From the NCBI RefSeq assembly GCF_000276665.1, contig NW_004955459.1, positions 10,852,021 to 10,916,020 of the forward strand: a stretch of 64,000 bases of DNA, given 5' to 3'. This DNA is from Chinchilla lanigera. Its lineage: Eukaryota > Chordata > Mammalia > Rodentia > Chinchillidae. Below are positions 1 to 12,349 of this stretch, piece after piece. Within the stretch, counting starts at the first letter, position 1. Each line of letters begins with the position of its first letter. The notes beneath the pieces were generated by a model. That model was not told the origin of the DNA, searched no databases, and worked only from the letters and a program-made list of their open reading frames with translations. Position numbers and translations under genes: made by a program.

Positions 1-2965
1 GAAAGGAGGTTGGCTGAATCCATTTCCACACTCACTGGGCTTCCAGTTTGTTTTGCAAATCCCCTCAAAGATGGTTTGAAGTGAGCAGTGCAGTGTTTGT
101 CAGTTTGGAGAGTGGTATGGATTTGAGGGACCCACCTGGCTGGCTGTCTTATGAATGTGGTGGGAAGGGGGGCGGGGAAGAATGAACCCATGTGGCCTCT
201 GCCGGGCTAGATTTAGCCAAATTGGGCTAAAGTCCCTTTCAACGATGAACTGATCTTGGACTTACCATCAGAGCAGGCCCAGAGGATAGGGAAGAGAGGC
301 ACAAAAGAACACTGTGTGCCCCCCGTGTAGTTTGTCCCTAAACAGAACCAGTCACCTGGGGAGAGAAACCGGAGATGGTCCTGGCCCGCAGAGGCACTGA
401 GGTTCCCGCGTGCAGTGAGGGCCTCCACTCCTTGTAGAAGCCGCTGCTTCCCCTAGTCCTGGCCTTGGCGAGGCTGGGCCTCTCCCAAGCCAACTGCGTG
501 TCTCCGACCTTTCCAGCCCTAGATTCGCCTAACTCTTCAGCTCCACCCAGAGAGAATTATCAGAATCCCTTGCCCCTCCCTGACCCCTAAGAGAGCTGTC
601 TGGCATTTGACTTTGGCCACCAAAACAGCAAGTCTACTGGGCCCACCCTCTGAGGGCACTCTTGGCCCTCCAGCTTCTGGGGTGGGGTAAGGACCTTTTC
701 TTCCCTAAAGACCCTCTAACTCCAGTGTTGATGATCATTACTTTAAATTAAAAGTCTCCTTTTCCCTTTCTGTCTAAGCCTCAACTTAGTTTCAGAGAAT
801 GAAGCGTGAAAGCTCTTTTATGGAGATTACGGATGCTTCATTTATTCCCGCAAATGGCAAACACAGCCCGGGAAAGACCGAGCGAACGAGCTCCTTGTCT
901 CGGATCCTTAGCCGTCTCCGTGTTCACAAGCTCACTTGGCTGTGAGTCGCATCGGGGAAAGCCTAGCGCTGGGCTTCCCAGGGGAAGGGGATCACATTTG
1001 CTGGGGCTGAGATCGCACCGCACTGGGTAACAGAGTGTGTAGCTGCATGCAGACTTCCCAACCAGAGAACAGAGGGATTCGGGACCAAGGAAGGTGAGGG
1101 GGAGGGTCCAGCGTTAGCTCCGAGGATCCTTGAGGTGTACTGTTTGTGTGAGTGGAACATCTTAGTTCTTCTCACTCCAAACCCACCCTATTCACGGTGG
1201 AAGCCGGTAAGGTTTGGGCTGCACTCTGGGGAGCCAGGAGATCCAAGTAGCACCTCCAGACTTTGTTCAGGGTCCCCTTCCAGCCCTACACCAGACTTCT
1301 GCATGCTTGGCCAGGAGGCTGTGTCCACTGAGAGACTATTTTACCTTTGTATGTCTTTCCAAAATAAAGCTCAGGTACACTTAGGCCACGTCCAGGGGTA
1401 ACCCCCCCTCCCCCCGCCCGCCAAAGGGCAGTATGATTTGGAAATGGATGCAGAGCCCCTGAACCTTTGCCATAGAAAACTCACCCTGTGACCTGGTGGC
1501 TGTCTCCTGGACAATCTAGAGTGCTTTGAGCATTTCACGAGGGGCAGTCAGAAGTGATATGGCCTCAAAAAGCAACAGAGGGTTTTTATTATTTTGAGAC
1601 ACAGCAGAAGAGTCTGAAGAAGAGAGAAGAAGCTTCCATCGGAGAATTTCCTGACTTCAGCCTTAAATTCCTTTGTGACACTGTGTTATTAACTCCAATG
1701 CAGTGGTATCTCCACATTCCAGCCATCCTACTCTGGAAGCCTGTGTAACACAAAAGATATTATGTGTGTGGGGGGAAGATAACCAGGAGGGGCCACCAGC
1801 CCTCCTTCTTGTCACCTCACCCGACTCAGAGATTGCAGGGACCTGGAAGCACTGCTTTTGCTTTAAAGGGGTTGCTGGCTTATCCTAAGCAGACATCTTG
1901 GCAATTGAGTATGCGTGTTAGGGGGTGGGGTAGACATGACCAGGTTGAAAAGGATGCAGGTGACAAGCTGGTGACTTTGTCTATAGCTTGCAAGGAAGTT
2001 GGGCCCATCCAATTGCCCTTGATACCCTTAATGGATAATAATGGTTTTACCACGAAGATCCTCAATGGTTAAGAGGGGTAGTCTGAAGTGTTTTTGAGAA
2101 CAAGATGTCCCCATAGAGCCTGGGGAGGTCTCACTGGTTCTGTGAGGGAAGGTGAGGGTGGCTACCAAGTACGTTTGTGAGTTGCAATGCAAAGTACACG
2201 TGAACCTTTAGCACTAACCTGGGAAGAGAGGGTGCTGTCCCCAACAGTTGCCCGTTTTCACCAGTTAGTCATTTAGATGTAAAAAGAAAATATCAAATGC
2301 TTTCCTGCCCATTTTTGATTAATGGCCTGTGAAATTAAATGAGGAGGGGGCTAAAGAGAGTTGGGTGTTTAGAAGAACTCAGCCCTCCTTTCATATTTAG
2401 AAGGCAATCCACACTCTTCTACTGAATCCTGGAGGTAGGGATTAGTCAGTTAAAAACCAAACAAAAACTATTCCTTAATGGACAGAGGTTGGGTTTTAAT
2501 GATTATAAACATCCCAAGGAAAATTCATCAGTTGCTCCATCAGCCTGTCCTAATCTAAGTGTCTGTTAATACCGGGGCAGGCACCAGTGGAGTGGATACC
2601 TATTGTGATGGTTGGCAGTGTGGTGTAGTGCAGTCCAGGTCCTCAGGGAGCCAAATGGGTTTCTGAAGGCTGTGCCCAGGTGTTTGGAATGCTGCAAACA
2701 CAGTAGGAACCTGTCTCCTCCACAATGTCAGGGCCAGTTCCTGTGGGCCCCTTTTCCCTAGTAAAACTACTTTGAGCTTACTGTTTATGAAGTAGGAAAC
2801 AAAATTGAGTTTAGGCACACCTCCCTTAGTTTATGTCAGATGCTGCATATAGGTTGCTTACACAGCAGAATGAAACCACAATATATGGAATTTGGAGGTT
2901 ACATTTACTTTTGCTTGATACTTCCCTCCTCTACCTCTGTCTGTTTGCAGGTATTTTTGACACAT
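1..2965. other. Unique non-coding sequence, left edge
   Basis: No recognised interspersed repeat and no reading frame above about 100 codons. It contains a CpG-dense patch at about 800-1030 (listed separately) and a C-rich run at about 1400-1422. I see no exon with supported splice sites. Confidence 0.6.
800..1030. promoter_or_regulatory. CpG-dense patch, candidate regulatory element or exon
   Basis: About a dozen CpG dinucleotides lie within roughly 200 bases at 828-1020, far more than in the AT-rich, CpG-poor flanks. CpG retention in mammals usually means low germline methylation or selective constraint. A 74-codon plus-strand frame covers it, but a 61-codon frame is also open on the other strand, so coding is not supported. 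It could be a small CpG island, a conserved enhancer or an old exon. Confidence 0.3.
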
Positions 2966-2979
2966 GTGGCTGTATTTTT

Positions 2980-3081
2980 CACTTTTTTTTTTTTTTTTTG
3001 GTTTTTCTCCGGTACTGGGAACCGAACTCACGACCTTGCGCTTGCCAGGCAGACTCTTTGCAGCTGAGCTAAATCCCCTGC
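2980..3081 (-). repeat. ID-type tRNA-derived SINE, young
   Basis: Read on the minus strand this is a tRNA-like head with A-box (TAGCTCAGC) and B-box-like parts, followed by a tail seen here as a long T run at 2983-2999. It is flanked by a perfect 14-bp target-site duplication, GTGGCTGTATTTTT, at 2966-2979 and 3082-3095. The intact duplication and close match to the other copies imply a recent L1-mediated insertion. Confidence 0.92.
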
Positions 3082-3095
3082 GTGGCTGTATTTTT

Positions 3096-3968
3096 GATGG
3101 ATGTATTTTCTGAAAAATGTAGTTGTAAGGAGCAGTCCCAGGTAGTTTTCAAGAACAACGGCCTTAGGTTTGGAAGAGGGCTTTAAAACATGGGCTACGG
3201 AGTGACTTATTGTATTCTGGGTGTCATCTAAAGTGGTTAAAGCCAGAGGGGTATTGCTAAAATGGCTCCTGGGTCTATTTTTTGGGTTACATTCTTCAGA
3301 GTTATTATTAAGGAAAATACCTTTTTTTAAAAAAAATCATAAGCATCACATTTCTGTATGGGCAAAACTTAGGCAGAAATTTGAAACATTCTACTGGGGC
3401 CATTTTATGTTTAATTGCGTGCGGTAAATTCGCCATTGCAGGCCTAGTCCTTGAAGTTTACATTCTTGAAATTCTAGGCCTCTTTCTGGGGTTCTTTTAT
3501 GCACAGTCTATATATGTAGAGCAGTTTCTGTAAAAATAACATAGTTAAATAGAACTTGGTTGAAGTAAAAGGAAAAAAAACCAGCGTGTGGTCATTTAAA
3601 CTGATTTAAACTGCTGCTCCTCACCTTTCAACCACAGGAAAGAGTAGGCTTCTGGCCAGTCTTTAGACAAAGTGTACCATGTGCCTCCAAAAGTTTGATA
3701 GGGTATAGGTAGGAGACAGATGGGGGACTAACACCATCAGAATTCCTTTTTAAAATAGAGTGAGTTTACCCCCGATGAACACCTTCCTAAAATCTGAGGG
3801 TACAGAGAACTCAGAGGTACCTGTGAACTGAAAGATGACTCCTTCTTGGTGGTGTTCAGGTAAGTGAATCAAATACTAGGCCCTTGGTGCGTGTGTGTGT
3901 GTGTGTGTTTAAGAAGTTATGATACTTAGAGGCTGAATTAAAATTACTTCCGCCTAAATTAGGAAAGT
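3096..3968. other. Unique AT-rich sequence with a short GT microsatellite
   Basis: No repeat family or exon recognised. A (GT)n tract of about 9 units lies at 3889-3908. A 68-codon open frame at 3221-3427 has no recognisable protein character. Confidence 0.55.
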
Positions 3969-3977
3969 CCCTTTCTT

Positions 3978-4078
3978 TTTTTTTTTTTTTTTGGTGTTTT
4001 CTCCGGTACCGGGAACTGAACTCACGACCTTGCGCTTGCCAGGCAGGCGCTTTTGCTGCTGAGCTAAATCCCCAGCCC
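3978..4078 (-). repeat. ID-type tRNA-derived SINE, young
   Basis: Same family and orientation as the copy at 2980. The T-run (its A tail) is at 3976-3992 and the tRNA-like head ends in the family's usual CCAGCCCC, read on the plus strand. The likely target-site duplication is CCCTTTCTT at 3969-3977 and 4079-4087. The two copies lie only about 900 bases apart. Confidence 0.9.
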
Positions 4079-4087
4079 CCCTTTCTT

Positions 4088-5090
4088 CTTTTCTACAGTT
4101 AAAAGCTATATAAGAGAAGGCTCCTTGAACTTTTCCTTGGCATCCCTAGCCAGAGCTGTCAGCTTCCTTGTGGGGCTAGGACCGTAATGGAGGTGGAAAA
4201 CCAGCCATCAAATGGAGCAGGTCCCAGAACCACCCAGGATCAAGTAAAAAACAATACAAAACAACAACAATAAAAAACCCTGTTGGATTATCTGACCCAA
4301 TACCCTTGGCACCAGGACAGACAAGAATCATCCCAATCCCTTGCACAGCTTTTCTAAACTTACCCAGAGTCGCATCTCTGACATTCATAGTGGGAGCGGC
4401 CTGAGTGAAAATGGAAGCCTATGGCACTTTTTGACCATCCAGGCTGTTATTTATTTAATTTCCCATGTGGGAGGAGTGATGGGAAGTAAAGAGAAAAGAA
4501 TTTCTGGGAACCTTTATTGGTAGACATAAGGCTGATCTTTTTTTTAAGAACTGGAGTTTGCTGTTTAATAAATAAAACTCCCAAATGTCAATCTTGAAAA
4601 TGTGACTTTTATTTGAGTGGATAAAAGATTCATGAAGATTTGCATCATAGGATGTGCTGGGTGCAGCTTCATTCTGTTTCTGGATTCCTGTTTGGAAAGA
4701 GGCAATCTCTTCCCTCCAGGATCTCAGGGTTCCAGCCAGCCAAGCCTTGAAGGCAGGCCTTAGCCTTATAGGCCTTCATGAACAGGAGGAGAGATCTAAG
4801 CTCATAGGCTGAAGGTCATTCTTCTCTGGTCTTCAAAGTACCCGTCTGTACCCCTCTGTTGACTTCATGACTTCATGGGGAAAGCAGCAGAAAAGTGCAC
4901 TTGAGGTTTGGGTGCTTAGATTGGACTGTTTTTCTTCCATTACCTTGTGCATCTGAGTGGTGGGAAGAGAATCATGTCTGGGCGCAATTGTCAGTTCTGC
5001 CAGGAAAGTTATGGCTGGCTCTAAAAGAAGACTGCCTCTCTCCCTTTGTCCTAGGTTGGGAAGGCCTCCTGGTCAATAAATACATATTAA
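4088..5090. other. Unique non-coding sequence
   Basis: No repeat family, RNA gene or exon recognised. It has a short A/AAC-rich stretch at about 4246-4277 and nothing else of note. Confidence 0.5.
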
Positions 5091-5560
5091 TCATGTGAAG
5101 GGATTCACATGCAAATGAAGGGCGCCACTGGCAAGCCCTGGATGGCAGAGGGGAGCCCTGCCGCAGCTGTGGTCCTGCGTGGAGAAGCCGAGGCTGAGCC
5201 AGGCTCTTTCCTGGGAGTTTTCTAGGGGGCTAAGCACCTTTTCCCAATAAATACGTGAAAGAGTTAATTGGACTGGAGATGGCTTCAGTAGCTTTTTCTT
5301 GCCTGCTTCTTAATCTGCCAGAGGTTTTTTCTTTTTTTTTTTTTAATTTAAGTCTGGCAGTAGGCAGACCACCCTTTGGATCGCTGTGTCTCTCGGCCCA
5401 ACTGGAAGTCTCCAAAGGTACTTTGTTCTTGTGATCAAAGAAAAGTTGAACCAACCAGAGAAACTGATAAAAGCACAGGTGAATTTTGGGAGGAATGCTT
5501 GACATTGCAGGAATAATTATTAGCTGCCATTGTGAATTAGGTGCTTATAAAATAGCATAT
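5085..5560. promoter_or_regulatory. Candidate enhancer with E-box palindrome, octamer and TCF-like motif
   Basis: The 20-bp palindrome at 5092-5111 has arms CATGTGAA and TTCACATG with a 4-base spacer. An octamer ATGCAAAT at 5109-5116 overlaps its right arm. Further on are TTAATTGG-type homeodomain cores near 5265 and a TCF/LEF-like GATCAAAG near 5433. No repeat is recognised except a short T-run at 5331-5344. The function is inferred from motif content only. Confidence 0.3.
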
Positions 5561-5733
5561 TGTATATTGTTGTGGCTTTCTTTCCAGTGCAAAGACACTA
5601 TAGAATAATGTTGGCATAGGCAGGACTAAGCTTCGATTTAGATTTTTCTATGTGTGTGACACCTGTGGGTAGGTATATTTTGTAGCAGTGATTTTTAGGA
5701 TACATGTGACCACTGAAAAATTTGATTTTGGTT

Positions 5734-5820
5734 TTAAGATATATATATATATATAAAACATAAATATATAATATATAATATATATTATATACATATACTA
5801 TTATGTTGCAAAAATAAAAC
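5734..5820. repeat. AT-rich simple repeat
   Basis: Imperfect (TA)n sequence at about 5739-5800 that can form local hairpins. It is a typical microsatellite and accounts for the tyrosine/isoleucine-rich open frame on the minus strand. Confidence 0.8.
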
Positions 5821-5907
5821 AAAATGTATTATAATGCACACCCAGCAAATCTTTGGAAAGAATATAGTTGATTTTTCTATTATGAGTTACTAGACTGTAA
5901 GACAATT

Positions 5908-5993
5908 AAAAAAAAAAATTTATACTGGGAATCGAACTCAGAACTTTGTGCTTGCCAGGCAGGTGCTTCTGACACTGAACTATATCCTCGGCT
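5908..5993 (-). repeat. ID-type SINE, older copy
   Basis: A-run at 5908-5918 followed by a diverged antisense ID head (GAATCGAACTCA, then CTTGCCAGGCAGG). It has more substitutions than the young copies, and no clear target-site duplication was found. Confidence 0.75.
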
Positions 5994-6889
5994 ATAAGAA
6001 CATATTTTAACCCTGTTGATAGATTAAGAAAATTATGCTGGAATAGAAGTTAAGAACATTGCTTTTCAATGGATGATATAGCTTTGATTTTCCTTTAAGG
6101 GTGAGGGATATTTAGGAGATGGATAACAGGGCTTTTCATGAATTATGCTCTGAGTTTTGTCTGTGGGCCCCTGACATCTGGAAGGCATGCATTCAATAAC
6201 CTTGGAATTGGATCATAAGTCATCTGCTTTAGTGATATACCTGCTCATGCCATAGACGTCAAAACGAGCCCTAGTTTAGTAAAGACTATGGGTATCTGGG
6301 TGTTCTTGCAGGCCAGGCCCTGGGAACTGTGTTGGGGATGAGTATGTCTGGCCCTCGTTGCTATCTTTCTTGTGTTCTACGTCTAATCTTATCTAATATT
6401 CTGCAACTGAATATTAGATCCCACTATAAAAACCAGGGGCAAAAAAATGGTAACGTAAGTATAAGTAATCTTCCTCTCCTGGTATGAAGCACTATGATAT
6501 CTTGTGAGTTGAATGTATGTGAGATGACTTGGAGATCCAGGCTTGTCTGTGTTTTTGGGCTATATTAGTGATGACCACGATATTGGCTTGATAAAGCACT
6601 AGGGTTTTCCTTTTAAATAAATTCATGATAATGTGTGTGTGTACGTGTGTGTTTTGATAGGGGCCTGTTCACGCCAAAAACCATACCCCGTTCAAAATCA
6701 GATACAAATTCTTGCTGTAGATGTATGATGTTTAGTGTATTTTGCTAAAATTTGTCTAGATTCTATATGAATTAAGTAATACCCAGAATTCAAACGTAAC
6801 AAATGTATTGTCTATTGAATTACTAGGTGCATGTGTTTGTACGTGTGCATAAGGGAGAAAGTAGCTACTGCTAGAGATAAATTATTTAA
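5994..6889. other. Unique sequence with a perfect hairpin
   Basis: Unique AT-rich sequence. A perfect inverted repeat with 11-bp arms (ATCTAATATTC and GAATATTAGAT) and a 7-base loop lies at 6391-6419. A short GT-rich microsatellite lies at about 6632-6652. No gene seen. Confidence 0.5.
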
Positions 6890-7260
6890 CATGATTTTCC
6901 TGTATTGTGGAGAGGCAGGCTGAGCCTCATTTTTGGGATTATGATTTGTATTATGAAATGCTTATCAAATGTTTTCCAAAGATTAGTTTAATTTTAATTA
7001 AATAAACCTTTCTCAAGAGAAGGCTCCCAACTATTCCTTGTACCCAGAGGCTAACGTACTTGTTGTTTTTAATTATTTTCTGCTGTTACCCAAACTGCTT
7101 TGGGTACTCCTGCCCAATTAAATCAAAGGCGCAGGTTCCTTATACACAATATGTTTAATATTTAATTTTAATTAAATTAATTAAATTGTTTATTTAATTT
7201 TATGTGCATTATTGTGCATAGAATAATGCAAAATTCATGATAGGGAGAATTGGGGTGGGG
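6890..7260. promoter_or_regulatory. AT-rich block dense in homeodomain-type cores
   Basis: Repeated TAATT/AATTA cores, especially 7005-7025 and 7156-7200, plus ATTATGATTT-like and GGATTA-like words, within sequence that matches no recognised repeat. Dense TAAT cores are common in developmental enhancers, but also occur by chance in AT-rich DNA. Confidence 0.25.
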
Positions 7261-8860
7261 AGGTGAATCAGAGAGCTTCCAAACAAGCTAATTACAGACC
7301 TTCAAGGAAATTTCCCTTTCATTTCCAGGGAAAACATCCTAACATCAGGCAAAAGTTAAACCTGAACTTTCTCTCGCAGTGTCTTGCGGCCGTAGCTGCT
7401 GCGGAGTTGGATTTGTTGGCCTCTTTCATCCTCTAGAGCTTGCCTTGCAATTTGCAGATGTGGCAGCTGCTCAGCAGAAGGAAGGGTATGTGCAAGTATG
7501 TACATGCTGTTGTCACAGCTCATGCTCAAGTGACATTTTCTACTTTGCTGAGCACGGAGCTACCAGCACAGCCTTCCTGGGAAAGGACGATTTTCTACCC
7601 AAAGACCTTGGCGAAACTTTTCATAACATCTTGCCACTCACAAATGGCATATCTTAGTGGCTTTGAGCTGCTTAGTCAATGCCAGCACTCAAAAAAACTT
7701 GGAGATATATGCTGAAGCTCACCTTTTGATATCATACCAGCAGCTCCTTTTAAGGAGGAGGTCCCTTGGCCTGGCTCAGTTTCTCTCCCGTTTGTGTCTC
7801 TGGGACAGCTTTCCAGGGGTGATTTCAATTACAGTTGCTCATATTTATACCGTGTCTCACTATAGTCAGTGCTTAATTCCCAGGAAATCTGTTTTAACAG
7901 AAATAGGAGACACACACACATATACACATACACAAGCACAAATTGTTTTAAAAAGTAAAAAAGCCTTTGGTGTACCTAGCTTGCTTTATCACTACTTGTA
8001 TCTTAGTAGTCTCCAAAACACTGAGCACTTTAGTCCAAAGTTTTGAGGTGCCTGAGTTGAAGGAACCCACTGAATTTTGAGGCATTTTATTATCTCTCCT
8101 CTCTTTTTTCTTGACTTAAAATAATGACATTTTTCCCAACATGGTCTGGCACTTGAGATATCTGAACCAAATTTTCCAAACTTGATCTCATGAAGCAGTG
8201 TGTTCACTAAACTTCATTTCAGGGTTTCTCTCATCTGGGTCACGGTTGAATATTTACACTTATCATCGCTCTATAAATTTTGGGGGAGAGTTGATCGTTT
8301 CTTTTTTGGTACCTCCTGATTACTAAGCCTTATTAACTATATTTAGTGAGAGATAGCCTTTTGCTTGAATATCTCAGCCAGTGAGAGAAAAAGAGAGGAA
8401 AAAAAGAGAGAAAATCAATGGAAATAAGGAAGAAAAAGAGAAAAGAGTGAGAGAGAGCAATTGTGTCCTTAGGGGAAGTTGTTTCGGTTTTTCCCAGCTA
8501 CCTTCCATGAGAATAGAGCTGCTAAAAATAAACTCGCTTTCTCTTTGTTGTTGTTGTGTTTTCCCCTAAGGCTGGTTTTGTTTCAGTAGATTAAATATTA
8601 TCATAAAAGTAGCTGATGATGCAGTAAATTAAAAATCAGGTTGTGGAATATTTTACAAAACCCTTTTTACTTCTATGGCCCTTAACCCGTTGGGGCAAAC
8701 ATTAGTTTTAAACCAAAAGCATTTGTCAGGAAGACTTCTTTGCTTTAAATAAGGGTTCAGAAAATAAAGAGAAACACAGTTAAACAGAATGGACCTAATG
8801 AAAAAAAGGAGCCGGAATTTGGAAAGATTAATGTTGGCTGGCTACACTTCGGGGGAAAAA
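7261..8860. other. Unique sequence, no gene recognised
   Basis: Contains overlapping short open frames at 7379-8046 (up to 129 codons). The composition is repeat-like low information around a CA/TA-rich tract at about 7908-7942, with no recognisable protein motif. A purine-rich tract lies at about 8378-8458. An A-run of about 17 bases near 8855-8872 has no identifiable retroelement upstream. Confidence 0.5.
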
Positions 8861-8879
8861 AAAAAAAAAAACAACAGAA

Positions 8880-10170
8880 AACTTTCTCACTCTCCGATTA
8901 TATGACACATCTGTAAGCTTAGAGACTTTTTTTAGTATAAAACATAGGCTGGGTAGTTGTAAGAAATGTTTCTGAGGACAGATGCAGTTGTGTTTGTGGG
9001 ACACTGCTGTGTCACCACGTTTAGCATCAAATTATGAATTAAACAAGAAGAATGAATAACAAATTAGGATTCACTTAAGCTTAGCTTTGTGCAGTGGGAC
9101 AATGAAAATTTATTTGAATGCTATTCCTTGATGAGGTTACAGATTTTCTTCAACAGAAGATACACATTAATACTGTGGAGACAATTATTGGAAGTTCATT
9201 TTCTGGGCACATCTTAGAAATCTTTTCATGGCAACAGAAAACGCCTGTGCAGATTTAGATTTCAGAAACCCCCCTTATCTGCATAATTGTTTCTGTGGAA
9301 CTTTCAGTACAGGAATTTGTTGAGAATGTTTCAGAGGATGGTATCAGAAATTCCAAAACTGAGTTATATGTCAGGCTTTGGTTTGTGTGTTTTTCGGACA
9401 TGTAAGAAAACTGTTAAAAGAGTTTGGCTTTTAGGATTCCTGACATGCTAAGAAACGACATGCTTCTTATAGCTGTGCTCATGTTTAAAAAAAGACCACA
9501 CTTTCTGAAAGCAGAGCGCACTTCTGAAAGTACAGTTAGCTGTTCCTTCTCACCTAATTGGAACCGGGAAATAACGTGTTGCGGTGCCGGCTAATGCCTT
9601 CACCACATGCTGAAATTGGGGTAAGAAAGGAAATGTTGCTGGAAACATTAACAACTAAGTAGACAAGTTTAGATATACTGGGAGTCATTTCTTGTGTTGC
9701 TGGATGTGACAAAAAGTTTTCGAGCCCCAAATGTAACCCACGAGCATCATTCTCCAAGCTTATTAAAGAGATTAAATAGAGGGACATATAAAATAGCCAT
9801 AAAAATACCACCTGGTTACACACATAGGATATTTTGGAAAATTACACAAAATGTTATCCAGTGTGACAGATGGTCTTTTGCTGCGTAGGGTGGATGTTAC
9901 ACCTAAGTGATGTTATCTTTTCTTTTTCAAATAAACTTTCTTGTTTCAAAGAGTTTTAGATTGACAGACAAGTTGTGAAGATCATCGTCTTATTTTTGTT
10001 GTCACACTGCCAATATAATTTGTAAGTTTCTTTCCTCCTGAGCACATTCTTAAGAGGCAGAAGGGTTCTTCCGAGGAGGTGACAGCAGAGCGGTTTGCTT
10101 TGCAGGCTGTAGTTAGCTCCTGCCCATTGAAAGATCAGCAAGGACCTCACACATGATTCATTAAAAAAAT
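8880..10170. promoter_or_regulatory. Unique, candidate conserved non-coding stretch
   Basis: No recognised repeat over about 1.3 kb. Motif-rich parts include 9020-9300 (ATTATGAATTAAAC, GGATTCACTTAA) and 9945-10110, which has a PBX/MEIS-like GATTGACAG near 9959 and a second TGACAG near 10079. This is an inference from motif density and absence of repeats only. Confidence 0.25.
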
Positions 10171-12340
10171 AAAAAATAGTTAAATGTATACAAATAGTAA
10201 GTTGTGTAAAAAAATTAGCTAGATTTAGGCCAAGGATCAGTGTGCACTGTTTTATATATGTGACCTGTTTTCATTACCTCTTCTTCGTTCCAGCCTGATT
10301 GCTTTTAGTGACATAGTCAGTATTATCTTCCTCGGTCTCTCTGGGTGTCACCTCTGAGTTTCTGACAGACTGGAACAAAATCCGGAGCCTGGTTTCCTGT
10401 TCCCACTTTCTGCTTATCCCACCCCTGAGTAAGATTTGCTCAGCTGCAAGGCCAGCCCGGTGCCTGCGCCATGGTCAGTTTTCTGGCCTTGAGCAGTAAG
10501 TAGCTAATTTCCTATGTTAGATTTTATTTCAAAATGGGCTTCATTTTAAAGAATTGGGATTGGGGAGGTAGCATGAAAGAAAAAAGAAAAAAAAACCTTT
10601 TGGAAATCAGTTACCAAGATCACTTTGTGGAGGTCTTGAAGATGGAATTGGTTCCCTCTTCCAGCTACCCCTACCACCACCCATCTGCCCCCGCCCATTG
10701 TACTAATCACATTCAGGCCAAAGGCAGAAGCAGGCTACCTGGCTGCAGCCCAGAGGATATTTTATTTTATTTACAGATGAGCTGTTACTCCCTGAAATAT
10801 GGATTCATTTGGAAGCTGTGACAGAAGGCAGGCTAGCCCAGTTTCGGCTCAGAGCTGCGGTAGGACTGCCTTAATTAGCTGTGTCATTCAGAACAGAGCC
10901 GACAAGCCGGCAGGCCTGGAGGAGGGGCAGCCTGTGTCCTTGGCCCTCTCCCAGCCTTTCCACCAGAGGGGACTTCTTCCACATGTGTGCGGCCCAGGGC
11001 CTGGCCACAGAGTAGCGTCAACTCCAGGATCCCATGCAACCTGGCTGCTTCCCTTTACCAAGTGGGCTCCAAAGCAGCCATACCCTACCTAGATTTGCAT
11101 TTCCAAACAATCTACTTCCAAGAGGCAGTGAGTTTGACGGGTACACTCATATTCCCACGCTATTGCAACTGCTCTAAATCTTTTAAGCATTCTTTTTTGG
11201 AATTACCTTGAAGAGTTAGTTTGCAAATCACGTATTCACACACACACCCTGCTATAGACACATAAAAGGAGTCTTGTTCTTTTATGCTGGAACCTCACTG
11301 TTGCTCAAAATAACATTTCCCGGCTTGATCACTCACCTTATTCATTGGACTTGGCTGGAAAGCCTTTTAACTCTTTCCCCTGAAGGAGGAAACTTCTCCA
11401 CCACTGAGGATTTTCAGCAGAATGTGCCACAGGCTCTTAAGGTCCTTCCAGGAAGGGGGGATCTTAAGGGGTTTTACATGGCAGGGTGATTGGAATAATC
11501 ATAGGAGTTCCCAGGGACAAAATGCATTTGGATGTGAAAGTTCTGAGTTGTTGAAAATTCCAGTCATGAAACATCATAGCCACCAGACCTGCATAATCCC
11601 ACCCCCACCCCCACCCCACGCTGCAAACCAGCTCCAGTGGGCGCTAGTGACCTGCCAAACACGTTCACATGAATATTTGTCTGAATTTTAAGGCAGGTAG
11701 TGCAGGCTCCTGGGATGCTAATCAAGATGTCTGGTTTTAAAGGCATATAGAGATGCCTGGGGAGGGAGAACCTAGCAAGGGTTATGTCTTTTACCCAACT
11801 CTATCCACTTGGATCTTTAAAGCTTCCATCCATAATATAGATATGTAGACAATAATGGCATACGGTGTAAAAACTCATTAGCCATGAACCATGTTGTGAG
11901 AATACATTTCTGACAACAGAAAGACCTGATCTGAATGGAATGTGCCTTTTTATATCTATATATGTATTAAAGAGCCTCAGAATGCTCCACCCTTTTTTCC
12001 AGAAACAAGTACTTTGGGAGAGGGCTGGTCTGGAGGGAGAGTAGAACACTCACTGAGAGGCCCCAGCATGTGACATCAGTAAATCAGGAGTTCCCACTGT
12101 ACTCTTTGTGGGGCAGAATATGACATTTGACACTTAAAAGATGGCATCTAGAGAGTCATCGGGGAAAATCTGAGCTCATTAGGATTACCTTATACATACA
12201 GTGCTGGCTAGTGTTTTATTTTGAATTGTTTGTGGGCTCTCTAATCCTTCTAGTGCTTAACTGGGCCAAGCTGTGGATGTATTTTGTCTGTCAGTCTGTC
12301 TCTGACCCCCTTTCTCTCCCTAGGAAAGGAACTTTGCTCA
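10171..12340. other. Unique sequence, parts possibly regulatory
   Basis: No confident repeat. The stretch 10,380-11,110 is moderately GC-rich and complex, with overlapping short frames (95-97 codons) but no protein signature. A C/A-rich (CCCCA)n tract lies at about 11,599-11,620. Nothing supports a gene. Confidence 0.45.
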
Positions 12341-12349
12341 TGCTAAGCA

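Noticed and set aside
2980..3081. tRNA gene
   Set aside because: The tRNA-like heads of this and the other ID copies lack a full cloverleaf, carry A tails and target duplications, and are repeated through the window. They are SINEs.
7379..7715. Possible exon after an acceptor-like CTCTCGCAG
   Set aside because: The acceptor-like word is isolated. The two overlapping frames give no recognisable protein, and no matching donor or conservation evidence is available.
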